From contig CAMNRM010000013.1 of the NCBI GenBank assembly GCA_946553025.1, forward strand, positions 24,767 through 88,766: a DNA stretch of 64,000 nt. Reading direction: 5' to 3'. The notes beneath the pieces were generated by a model, which was not told the origin of the DNA, searched no databases, and saw nothing but the letters and a program-made list of their open reading frames with translations. Below, one piece after another: positions 49,653-57,104 of the stretch. The position numbers were made by a program, and so were the translations under genes. How positions within the stretch are numbered: position 1 is the stretch's first letter; every line of letters starts with the position of its first letter. The DNA comes from an uncultured Clostridium sp. (GTDB lineage Bacteria > Bacillota > Clostridia > Lachnospirales > Lachnospiraceae).

Positions 49653-51872
49653 GTGAAAGCAGATAATCAAAAAACGAAGCTTTATACCGGACTTGGCGTT
49701 ATGGTTCTGGCGTCGATAGCAGTTATTGCCTGCACGGAACCGGCGTATAATGCGCTGAATAAAGCCGGGAGAGTCGAGAAAACGGAGCATATTTACACAC
49801 CGGGTACCTATGAGGGCGAGGCACAGGGCTTTGGCGGTGCAGTAAAGGCTTCCGTTACCGTGGATGAGGTGTACATTACCGAACTGAAACTTACCGGAGA
49901 AGGGGAAACCCCGGATATCGGCGGTGCGGCCCTTACGACACTGGAAACCGAAATTTATAAGCAGCAGACCGCAGAAGTGGACGGCGTATCCGGTGCAACG
50001 ATCACCAGCGACGCGGTAAAAGAGGCGGTAGGAAAAGCCCTTAAGGCGGCAATGGGTGAGGAAGTGGCCGAAGAACCTACCGAAGCCGCGACGACCGAAG
50101 CCGCAGCCGTTGTTACCGAGGGAACCTTTGCTCCGGGAACCTATACGGCAGAGGTTCGGGGCATGAAGGCGATGACGATTACGACGACCTTTGATCAGGA
50201 CAGCATTACCGATATTCAGGTAGAGCATGAGGAAACCGAGGGTATTGGCGCACCTGTTGTTGACTCCATGAAGGCAACTATTTTGGAAATTCAGGGTCTG
50301 GGCATTGATGCTGTATCCGGCGCGACCTTGACCAGCAATGCGATGATTGACGGCGTTGCCGAGTGTGCAAGACAGGCTGGAGCCGATGTAGACGCATTAA
50401 AGGCAATCAAGCCCGCAGCAAAGGAAAAAGAAGCGGATCAGGAACTGGAAACGGACGTTCTGGTTCTGGGTGCCGGCGGTGCAGGTATGGCAGCGGCAGT
50501 TACGGCAAATCAGAACGGCAAAGCGGTTATCGTTATTGAAAAGACCGGACAGATGGGCGGGAATACCATTATGGCCGGCGGCGCTTTAAATGCGGTTGAT
50601 GACGGCAGCGAAACCGCGCTGGCGAATGATGACAGCGTGGACTTCCACTATCAGCAGACCTTTGAAGGCGGCGACAAGCAGGGCGATCCGGAACTGGTTC
50701 GCATCCTGGTGGAAAATGCATGGGACGGCGTGGAATGGTTAAAGAGCCTCGGCATGGAATTCCAGCCCGGAACCTTTACCGTAACCGGCGGTATGTGGCA
50801 GAGGGCACATAAGCCCGTAGAGCCGGAGGGCATCGGCTTCTTTAAGACCTATCAGGCTTATATGGATTCCCATGAAGGCATTACGATGATGTATAACACC
50901 AAAGCCGAAGAACTGATCGTTGAAGACGGCACGGTTGTCGGCGCGGTATGTACCGGAGAAACCGGAAATAAGATAACGGTAAAAGCAAAGAACGGTGTCG
51001 TTCTGGCAACCGGCGGTTTTGGTCAGAATGTTGAGATGCGTATGGCAGCCAACGAAGAAACCAAGCTGTGGCCGACCCTGGATGAATCCATCCCATCGAC
51101 CAATACCTCCGCCATCACCGGCGACGGTATCCGTATGGCAGAAGCCGTAGGCGCTGACCTGGTACAGATGGGCAATATCCAGCTTCTCCCGTTAGGCGAT
51201 CCCAATACCGGTTCGCTGAGCGGAAACATTGAACATGCCGTAGAATCCCGTATCTTTGTCAACTTAAACGGTGATCGTTTCGTCAATGAAGGCGGACGCC
51301 GCGACGAGATGACCCTGGGTCTGTTTGACCAGCCGGAAACCACGATGTTCATTATTATGGACAGCGACGGCTATCCGACCGGGGAAGAACTGAACAATTT
51401 TGGGGAAACCATGAACAGCCTGGTAGCCGACGGCCGTGCGTATAAGGCAGATACCTTAGAAGAACTGGCAGAAAAGATTGGCGTTCCCGCAGAGAACCTG
51501 ACAGCCGCAGTGGAAGAGTACAACCGTCACTGCCTGGGCGGCGATCTGGAAGGGCAGGAAGATGAATTCGGCAGAACTTTATTCACCGATTCCGGCAAAG
51601 AAAATGACGGTATAAATGACCCGCCATACTTTGCAGCCGAGCGTGTTCCAACCGTACATCACACCATGGGCGGCGTTAAGATTAACGCACAGACTCAGGT
51701 TATCAATAAAGACGGCGAAGTTATTCCGAACCTCTTTGCCGCAGGTGAAGTCACCGGAGGAATCCACGGAAGCAACCGTCTGGGCGGAAATGCACTGACC
51801 GATACCGTAGTCTTCGGACGCATTGCCGGACAGAGCGCTTCGGAGAGTGAATCCGGTATTGGAGCAGAATAA
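49653..51872 (+). CDS. Exported flavoprotein reductase: two FMN-binding domains plus fumarate-reductase-like FAD domain
   Basis: 739 aa, GTG start behind GGGAGGAAG. The N-terminal hydrophobic segment ends in VIAC, a possible lipobox, so it is probably extracellular. Two FMN_bind domains (about 55-130 and 155-245) each carry the SGATxTS motif (DGVSGATITSDA and DAVSGATLTSNA), whose last Thr/Ser is the usual covalent FMN site set by ApbE. An FAD_binding_2 domain follows (VLVLGAGGAGMAAAVTANQNG, GGNTIMAGGALNA, AAGEVTGGIHGSNRLGGNAL). This is the architecture of flavin-dependent fumarate/urocanate-type reductases used for extracellular electron disposal. The substrate is unknown. Confidence 0.93.
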   Translation: MKADNQKTKLYTGLGVMVLASIAVIACTEPAYNALNKAGRVEKTEHIYTPGTYEGEAQGFGGAVKASVTVDEVYITELKLTGEGETPDIGGAALTTLETEIYKQQTAEVDGVSGATITSDAVKEAVGKALKAAMGEEVAEEPTEAATTEAAAVVTEGTFAPGTYTAEVRGMKAMTITTTFDQDSITDIQVEHEETEGIGAPVVDSMKATILEIQGLGIDAVSGATLTSNAMIDGVAECARQAGADVDALKAIKPAAKEKEADQELETDVLVLGAGGAGMAAAVTANQNGKAVIVIEKTGQMGGNTIMAGGALNAVDDGSETALANDDSVDFHYQQTFEGGDKQGDPELVRILVENAWDGVEWLKSLGMEFQPGTFTVTGGMWQRAHKPVEPEGIGFFKTYQAYMDSHEGITMMYNTKAEELIVEDGTVVGAVCTGETGNKITVKAKNGVVLATGGFGQNVEMRMAANEETKLWPTLDESIPSTNTSAITGDGIRMAEAVGADLVQMGNIQLLPLGDPNTGSLSGNIEHAVESRIFVNLNGDRFVNEGGRRDEMTLGLFDQPETTMFIIMDSDGYPTGEELNNFGETMNSLVADGRAYKADTLEELAEKIGVPAENLTAAVEEYNRHCLGGDLEGQEDEFGRTLFTDSGKENDGINDPPYFAAERVPTVHHTMGGVKINAQTQVINKDGEVIPNLFAAGEVTGGIHGSNRLGGNALTDTVVFGRIAGQSASESESGIGAE

Positions 51873-51964
51873 AGAAATGCATTATTCCAAACTGAAACAG
51901 AATAAAAAGGGATAAAATAAAAGGCAGTAATCTATAAAGCAGTAAAATTAAAAAGCAGTTGAAC

Positions 51965-52018
51965 AAAAAGCAGCCGCACCAGAAACGTAAATTTCTATGT
52001 TCTGGTGTGGCTGTTTTT
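51965..52018. terminator. Bidirectional terminator between convergent genes
   Basis: CAGCCGCACCAGAA pairs with TTCTGGTGTGGCTG (14 bp), flanked by AAAAA on the left and TTTTT on the right, so it can end transcripts from both sides. Confidence 0.9.
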
Positions 52019-52039
52019 GGCGAATATTGGCGAATTATT

Positions 52040-52768
52040 TTACTTGTAAACCGGAGGGTTAAGCAGTGCCCGGACAACACCCTCCGCCGTTTTTTCCTCC
52101 ACCGGAAGCGTAAGCCCCGGTTCGTGGATGTGTTCTAAGTAGTGGGCATCGGAATTGCTGATAATCCTGCACCCTTCCAGATAGGGATGATCCTTTTTCA
52201 GCCCGTGGAGTTTCTTTAAATCCTTCACCTCTGCCGTGACAAACTGGCTGTCCGGCGGAATAAAGCCTAAATTGGCAATCAGGCTGTTTGCCGTCTTATC
52301 TACATGCGCCGGAAACATCACCCCATCAAACGTCCGCACCAGTTCCCAAAGCCCGTCAAAGGAAATCTCCGTTGCGTTGATTAATAAATTCGGAAACTTC
52401 CCGCAGATATGATCGTCTGAATCATAAATCAGCTGCTGCCCGAAAATCTCCTCCTTATTCGGAAATGCCATTAGTTTTTCTTCAACCAGCCGATCAAAAT
52501 CCATCGCTGCTTCCAGCCGGGGAAACAGGCAGACGGCGTGAACTTCCTCGGAAGTATTAATCTCCATCCCCGGCACCGCCAGGACGCCGTATTCCTTCGC
52601 CGCCGCCAAAACCGCCGGACAGTTTTTGCAGGAATTATGATCCGTCACGGCAATGACATCCAGCCCTAATATCGCCGCCATCCCCACGATATTTGCCGGG
52701 GTCATATCATTATCCCCGCAGGGGGAAAGGCAGGAATGAAGGTGAAGATCATAGCTGAGATTGATCAT
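52040..52768 (-). CDS. PHP-domain phosphoesterase
   Basis: 242 aa. DLHLHSCLSPCGDNDMTP, VIAVTDHNSCKN, PGMEIN, FPAHVD and ISNSDAHYLEHI are the metal-binding motifs of the PHP fold. It hydrolyses a phosphoester of unknown identity. It overlaps the upstream DRTGG gene by four bases and is the last gene of a leftward five-gene operon. This block often accompanies clostridial hydrogenase genes, so a signalling nucleotide or phosphoprotein substrate is conceivable but unproven. Confidence 0.9.
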   Translation of the reverse strand: MINLSYDLHLHSCLSPCGDNDMTPANIVGMAAILGLDVIAVTDHNSCKNCPAVLAAAKEYGVLAVPGMEINTSEEVHAVCLFPRLEAAMDFDRLVEEKLMAFPNKEEIFGQQLIYDSDDHICGKFPNLLINATEISFDGLWELVRTFDGVMFPAHVDKTANSLIANLGFIPPDSQFVTAEVKDLKKLHGLKKDHPYLEGCRIISNSDAHYLEHIHEPGLTLPVEEKTAEGVVRALLNPPVYK

Positions 52769-53100
52769 AACGAAAGCCTCTCATGCACCGCCAGGGCGGC
52801 TTCAAAAATCGGAAGTTCTGTCTTAAAGACCGTAATCCCCTGCATTTTCGCCTTATTTGCCGCTACAGCATCTAAAGGAACGCCCTCCGCCATAATGACA
52901 CAGGCCGCGTCCGCCAAAGAAGCCACAGCCAAAGTATTCATATTTCCCATCACCGTCACCCAGGCACAGCCCGCAGGAGCCCTGCCCATAGCTACACTCA
53001 GTAAATCACAGCAAAAGCATTTTGTGATTTCCCGATCCATCTCATCTCCCTCATTTTCCAGCGCAAATAAGCCGCTGTCTGCCAGTTCCTGAACCGTCAT
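52765..53100 (-). CDS. DRTGG-domain protein (second)
   Basis: 111 aa. DLLSVAMGRAPAGCAWVTVMGNMNTLAVASLADAACVIMAEG fits the DRTGG ligand-binding fold, found in phosphotransacetylase and HPr-kinase relatives. CFCCDLL is a Cys cluster near residue 30. It overlaps the genes on both sides by four bases. Probably senses a small molecule for the hydrogenase-linked regulatory complex. Paralogous to the protein at 54909. Confidence 0.8.
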   Translation of the reverse strand: MTVQELADSGLFALENEGDEMDREITKCFCCDLLSVAMGRAPAGCAWVTVMGNMNTLAVASLADAACVIMAEGVPLDAVAANKAKMQGITVFKTELPIFEAALAVHERLSL

Positions 53101-54488
53101 TGTGTTTCATCCTCCTTTCGATCTAAAACACTCATTTCGCTGGATATCCTCTGAATATATTCCTTCAGCAGCCGCAGTGTTTCTTTCCCGTCCGTATCCC
53201 CGCTGGCTAAATCATCCGCCAGTATCGATACTTCCTCCGATAATTTATGAAGATTTTCCCTGAGGTAATACACGCAGTCCGTTTCCTGTGCATCTCCCCG
53301 CACGATATCTTCCGCCAATGCCTTGCAGGTAGGTGCACCGCACGATCCGCAGTCCAGCCCCGGAAGTTTTTTGCACAGGCGTTCCACCTGGTTCAGCCGC
53401 GAAAAACTCTCCATCATGGTATTGCCCAGGCGGAATACCGGTTCAAACTGCACCCCGGTCGTCCATGGGATAACATTCTCGGCTTCCTGGCTCATATGGG
53501 TTCGGGCTACCGGCATGTATCTTCGCAGCCGTTTTAATTTCACTTCTGCCACATAGGGATTTTCCACGGCTAAGATGCCGCCGACACAGCCCCCGTTGCA
53601 CGCATTGAGCTCGACAAATTCCAGGTTGGTAAACTTCTGATCTTCCAAGTCCTCCAGCACCCGGATAACATTCTCAATTCCATCAGCTGCCAGATAGCTT
53701 TCGGAGAGGAGTCCGCTCGATTCACCGCCGCTTCTTCCCCAGCTGATGCCGATTTTCCCGGATGTCCCGATTTCGGGGTAGTCATTTCCCACCGCCTTCA
53801 TGCGGGAGAGAAGCTGGGGATAAACGTCCTTTATTGCAAGGACGGCGTCTACCTCGCTGTGCTCATTGCCCAAAGGGGCGCGTACATAAGTGACCTTGGA
53901 CGGGCAGGGGGAGATAAAGAAGATGCCGATTTTCTCCCTGGGAAGCCCGGTTTTTTTCAGTGCCTTTTTTGCCGCCAGCATGGCAGCAATCTCTATCGGC
54001 GGGTTTAGGGGGAGCATGTGGGAAATCAGGTTGGGGAAGCGCACGCGGATTAAGCGGACGACGGAGGGGCAGGCGGTGCTGATAATCGGGAACTGATCTT
54101 TGTGCTCCGTCATATAGGCCCTTGTCGCCTCCGAGGCCAGCTCTGCGCCGGCGCTTACTTCAAATACATCGTCAAATCCCATAAGCAGCAGGGCGTTTAA
54201 GACGATATTGACATCCTCAAGGTTATTAAACTGGCTGTACAGGCTGGGGGCGGGGAGGGCTACGGTGTATTCGTATTTTTTCATCTCCTCCAGCTTGTCA
54301 TAGATTGCGTATTTGGCATGGTGCGGGCAGACCCGGATACATTCTCCGCAGTCGATGCAGAATTTGCTGTTTATCTGGGCTTTTCCGTTCCGCACCCGGA
54401 TTGCCTCCGTCGGACAGCGCTTGATGCAGTTGATGCAGCCCTTGCATAAAGCGGGGTCTAAGCGGACAGAATGATAAAATTTATCCAT
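53097..54488 (-). CDS. [FeFe]-hydrogenase-like Fe-S sensor protein
   Basis: 463 aa. Two 4Fe-4S ferredoxin motifs (CKGCINCIKRCP, CIDCGECIRVCP). A hydrogenase large-subunit-like domain follows with variants of the three H-cluster motifs: STACPSVVRL, SPCPSKV and LNACNGGCVGG. A C-terminal 4Fe-4S domain (GLDCGSCGAPTC then C) and a coiled helix complete it. All H-cluster cysteine positions appear, but one of the usual paired L1 cysteines is Ala, as in putative sensory (HsfB/HydS-like) forms. It lacks PAS or kinase domains; a separate ATPase gene follows its start by overlap. Confidence 0.88.
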   Translation of the reverse strand: MDKFYHSVRLDPALCKGCINCIKRCPTEAIRVRNGKAQINSKFCIDCGECIRVCPHHAKYAIYDKLEEMKKYEYTVALPAPSLYSQFNNLEDVNIVLNALLLMGFDDVFEVSAGAELASEATRAYMTEHKDQFPIISTACPSVVRLIRVRFPNLISHMLPLNPPIEIAAMLAAKKALKKTGLPREKIGIFFISPCPSKVTYVRAPLGNEHSEVDAVLAIKDVYPQLLSRMKAVGNDYPEIGTSGKIGISWGRSGGESSGLLSESYLAADGIENVIRVLEDLEDQKFTNLEFVELNACNGGCVGGILAVENPYVAEVKLKRLRRYMPVARTHMSQEAENVIPWTTGVQFEPVFRLGNTMMESFSRLNQVERLCKKLPGLDCGSCGAPTCKALAEDIVRGDAQETDCVYYLRENLHKLSEEVSILADDLASGDTDGKETLRLLKEYIQRISSEMSVLDRKEDETQ

Positions 54489-54907
54489 TAAATATTCACC
54501 ACCATCGTTATTTTTGTACCTACGCCGAGATGGGTTTCAACCTCCATTTCGTCGGTGTATTTTTTCATATTGGGAAGGCCCATGCCTGCGCCAAAGCCTA
54601 AGGAACGGACTTCGTCGGGGGCGGTGGAGTAGCCGGCCTGCATGGCCAGATCCACATCGGGGATTCCCGGGCCTACGTCGTCTAAGATCATGACAATTTT
54701 TTCGGGCGTGATTTCCACCCGGATTTCACCGCCGTTGGCATGAATGACCATGTTGATTTCGCCTTCGTACATGGCGATAGCGACCTTGCGGATAGCTTCG
54801 GGGCCTACGCCCATCTGCTTCAGCTTCTTTTTCACGTCGCTGCTGGCTTCACCGGCGCGGGTAAAATCGTCCGGGGAAATGTCATAGGTTAAACAAATGG
54901 CTTCCAT
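54488..54907 (-). CDS. Anti-sigma-factor-like ATP-binding protein (RsbW/HATPase type)
   Basis: 139 aa GHKL ATPase without a histidine-phosphorylation domain: VAIAMYEGEINMVIHANGG (N box), MILDDVGPGIPDVD (G1) and GFGAGMGLPNMKKYTD (G2). As in RsbW/SpoIIAB it may be a serine kinase controlling a partner. ATG 54907 sits one base after the upstream gene's stop with AGGAGG; an alternative GTG at 54919 is too close to that site. The stop overlaps the sensor protein start. Confidence 0.88.
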   Translation of the reverse strand: MEAICLTYDISPDDFTRAGEASSDVKKKLKQMGVGPEAIRKVAIAMYEGEINMVIHANGGEIRVEITPEKIVMILDDVGPGIPDVDLAMQAGYSTAPDEVRSLGFGAGMGLPNMKKYTDEMEVETHLGVGTKITMVVNI

Positions 54908-54908
54908 T

Positions 54909-55256
54909 TTAAATGGCACCTCCTCTCAGCCCGGCAGAATAGAGCATACCGCAGGCGGAAAACATGCGGTGTCCTGTTGCCAGAACAACGAGATCGCGAT
55001 CCTTTGCCATTTCGATAATGGAATCATCCGGTTTTTTCCCGCGGACGAAGATCAGGCAGACGATATCTAACATTTCCGCGGTTCGGATAACCTGGGGATT
55101 ACACAGTCCGGTGAGAAGTACAGAGTGATCTTTGGAAAATGCCAGGACGTCGCTCATCATATCGGAACCGCAGGCAGAACGAACCTCCTGATCTAATAAA
55201 TCTTCTCCAGTAAGCACACGGGCTTTTAATACATCCTTTACATCCTTTACGGTCAT
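54909..55256 (-). CDS. DRTGG-domain protein (first)
   Basis: 115 aa. VLTGEDLLDQEVRSACGSDMMSDVL, LLTGLCNPQVIRTAEMLDIVCLIFVRGK and LVVLATGHRMFSACGMLYSAG match the DRTGG fold. First gene of the leftward regulatory operon, divergent from hydC. Likely ligand-sensing subunit; the ligand is unknown. Confidence 0.82.
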   Translation of the reverse strand: MTVKDVKDVLKARVLTGEDLLDQEVRSACGSDMMSDVLAFSKDHSVLLTGLCNPQVIRTAEMLDIVCLIFVRGKKPDDSIIEMAKDRDLVVLATGHRMFSACGMLYSAGLRGGAI

Positions 55257-55312
55257 AACTCGTTCTCCTTCCTTAAACTAATGCATTGTATACTACTAAG
55301 ATACCATTGAAA

Positions 55313-55415
55313 TTGTTAATAATCAACAAGAATTTTGCGTTAGTTTTTTCACAAATGGATAAATTCAATAAAAAATTCAGGAAGAGGAAAAAATGCCGGA
55401 AAAATGGATAAATTC
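55313..55415. promoter_or_regulatory. Divergent hydrogenase control region: Rex-like site and direct repeats
   Basis: TTGTTAATAATCAACAA (55313-55329) resembles a Rex box (TTGTTAA-N4-TTAACAA) but is one base short. AAATGGATAAATTC is repeated exactly at 55353-55366 and 55402-55415, 49 bp apart. The rest of the 323-base gap is AT-rich. TGT-TAGAAT at 55498-55506 is a possible extended -10 for hydC. Confidence 0.45.
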
Positions 55416-55579
55416 GGTAGCTTGTTCATATTCTGCTAAAAATAGTTTTTATTTTTTGTGCAAATTTTGAAAATATGTAGCTTTTTTTGACGTTCCATGT
55501 TAGAATGAAAATACATTGCACAAAGAATAGCCGCCGACGGCTTTTTTCTAATGTCAATTCACTTAAGGAGGTTTTATTA

Positions 55580-56074
55580 ATGGCTTGCAAAAAACAAACA
55601 GTTCCGTTTTCCGGGACGAAGGAGCAGGAGGAGGCTTTAAAAAAAGTTATTCTTGAGCTCAAGGACACACAGGGCGCCCTGATGCCGATTATGCAGAAGG
55701 CCCAGGATATTTACGGGTATCTGCCGATAGAGGTGCAGACCATGATTTCCGATGAAACGGGAATCCCACTGGAGAAAATTTATGGTGTGGCGACCTTCTA
55801 CGCACAGTTTGCCCTTCAGCCGAAAGGAAAGTATAAGATTTCCGTCTGTCTGGGCACGGCATGTTATGTTAAGGGCTCTGGAAATATTTTCTCCAAGCTG
55901 GAAGAGTTGCTGGGAATTACAAACGGGGAATGTACGCCGGATGGTAAGTTTTCCCTGGATTCCTGCCGGTGTGTGGGCGCCTGCGGGCTTGCTCCGGTTA
56001 TGATGATTAACGGAGAAGTGTACGGTCGTCTGGTGCCGGAAGATATTCCCGGGATTCTGGCAAAGTATAATTAA
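55580..56074 (+). CDS. hydC: HydC/NuoE-like [2Fe-2S] subunit of the bifurcating hydrogenase
   Basis: 164 aa thioredoxin-like ferredoxin. Cluster cysteines in CLGTACYVKG and CRCVGACGLAP. The N-terminal helical part (LMPIMQKAQDIYGYLP, IYGVATFYAQF) is standard for NuoE. It passes electrons within the HydABC complex, where NADH and reduced ferredoxin are oxidised or reduced together with H2. ATG 55580 follows TAAGGAGG. First gene of the rightward operon. Confidence 0.95.
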   Translation: MACKKQTVPFSGTKEQEEALKKVILELKDTQGALMPIMQKAQDIYGYLPIEVQTMISDETGIPLEKIYGVATFYAQFALQPKGKYKISVCLGTACYVKGSGNIFSKLEELLGITNGECTPDGKFSLDSCRCVGACGLAPVMMINGEVYGRLVPEDIPGILAKYN

Positions 56075-56076
56075 GG

Positions 56077-56634
56077 ATGATGCCGGAACTTTCCCTGAAT
56101 GTATTGGATGTAACGGAAAATTCCACGCGGGCAGGGGCTAAGCTGGTACATATCCGGGTGACGGCAGATCACGAGTCCGATACCCTGACGATTCAGATTG
56201 AGGACGACGGGTGCGGGATGACGAAAGAGCAGGTCGAGCAGGTGACTGATCCGTTTTTTACCACGAGGACGACGAGAAAGGTCGGACTTGGGATTCCTTT
56301 TTACAAGTATGCGGCGGAGAGCACAGGGGGAAGCTTTTCCATTGCCTCCGAAGTGGGAAAAGGGACGACGGTGACGGCGGTGTTCGGGCTGTCCCATATT
56401 GACCGGATGCCCTTGGGCGATATCAGCAGTACCATACATACCTTAGTCGTTTACCATCCGGAAACGGACTTTGTGTATACTTACCGGGTGGATGACCGGG
56501 AATTTACATTGGATACCAGGGAATTAAGGGAGATACTGGAAGGGGTTCCTTTTTCGGAGCCGGAAGTTTCCCAGTACATTATGGAGTTTTTGACAGAAAA
56601 TAAAAGTGAAGTGGATCAAGGCGTGGTGCTGTGA
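56077..56634 (+). CDS. HATPase-domain protein of the hydrogenase operon
   Basis: 185 aa. GHKL ATP-binding domain: ELSLNVLDVTENSTRAGAK (N box), IEDDGCGMTKEQ (G1), TTRKVGLGIPFYK and GKGTTVTAVF (G2), followed by a small C-terminal domain (about 115-185). There is no HisKA domain. It starts two bases after hydC. Similar genes sit inside clostridial hyd operons; the role, perhaps regulation together with the divergent sensor module, is not established. Confidence 0.85.
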   Translation: MMPELSLNVLDVTENSTRAGAKLVHIRVTADHESDTLTIQIEDDGCGMTKEQVEQVTDPFFTTRTTRKVGLGIPFYKYAAESTGGSFSIASEVGKGTTVTAVFGLSHIDRMPLGDISSTIHTLVVYHPETDFVYTYRVDDREFTLDTRELREILEGVPFSEPEVSQYIMEFLTENKSEVDQGVVL

Positions 56635-56643
56635 TTTTTTCTG

Positions 56644-56667
56644 TGCTGCCAAAGGTTTACGGCAGCA
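56644..56667 (+). other. Intercistronic hairpin
   Basis: TGCTGCC pairs with GGCAGCA around a 10-nt loop, between the HATPase gene and the 2Fe-2S gene. Only TTT follows, so it is more likely an mRNA processing or stability element than a terminator. Confidence 0.55.
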
Positions 56668-56712
56668 TTTGGGAAAGCGTGCAGGCACACGCGCACAGAT
56701 TGGAGGAAAAAC

Positions 56713-57090
56713 ATGAAAAGTCTTGCTGAATTAAAGGCAATTCGGGAAAAGATGCAGAACCAGGTTGGTCTGCGGGCGGAGGATCACAACCATACCAGAG
56801 TTGTTGTGGGTATGGCTACCTGTGGAATCGCCGCGGGCGCAAGGCCGGTTCTGACCAAGCTTTCTCAGGAAGTACAGGAAAGAGGTCTGACGGACAAGGT
56901 AGCCGTTACCCAGACGGGCTGCATCGGCTTATGCCAGTTTGAACCCATCGTTGAGGTTATGGTTCCGGGCGAGCCGAAGGTGACCTATATCCGTATGGAC
57001 GCGGAGAAGGCTGTTGAAGTAGTAAACCGTCATCTGATCGGCGGACACGTGGTAGAAGAGTATACCCTTAGTTCTACCGATATGAAATAA
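56713..57090 (+). CDS. Thioredoxin-like [2Fe-2S] ferredoxin
   Basis: 125 aa. VVVGMATCGIAAGARPVL and VTQTGCIGLCQFEP hold the cluster cysteines in NuoE-like spacing. The same domain is also fused at the start of the next gene (HydB). An extra small ferredoxin of this type is common in clostridial hyd operons and may shuttle electrons to HydB. GGAGG lies before the ATG. Confidence 0.9.
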   Translation: MKSLAELKAIREKMQNQVGLRAEDHNHTRVVVGMATCGIAAGARPVLTKLSQEVQERGLTDKVAVTQTGCIGLCQFEPIVEVMVPGEPKVTYIRMDAEKAVEVVNRHLIGGHVVEEYTLSSTDMK

Positions 57091-57104
57091 GGAGGAAGAC
57101 TATT

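Noticed and set aside
52040..54488. The 53097 gene as a second catalytic hydrogenase
   Set aside because: All three H-cluster motifs deviate from catalytic consensus and the gene sits with regulatory-type genes; a sensory role fits better.
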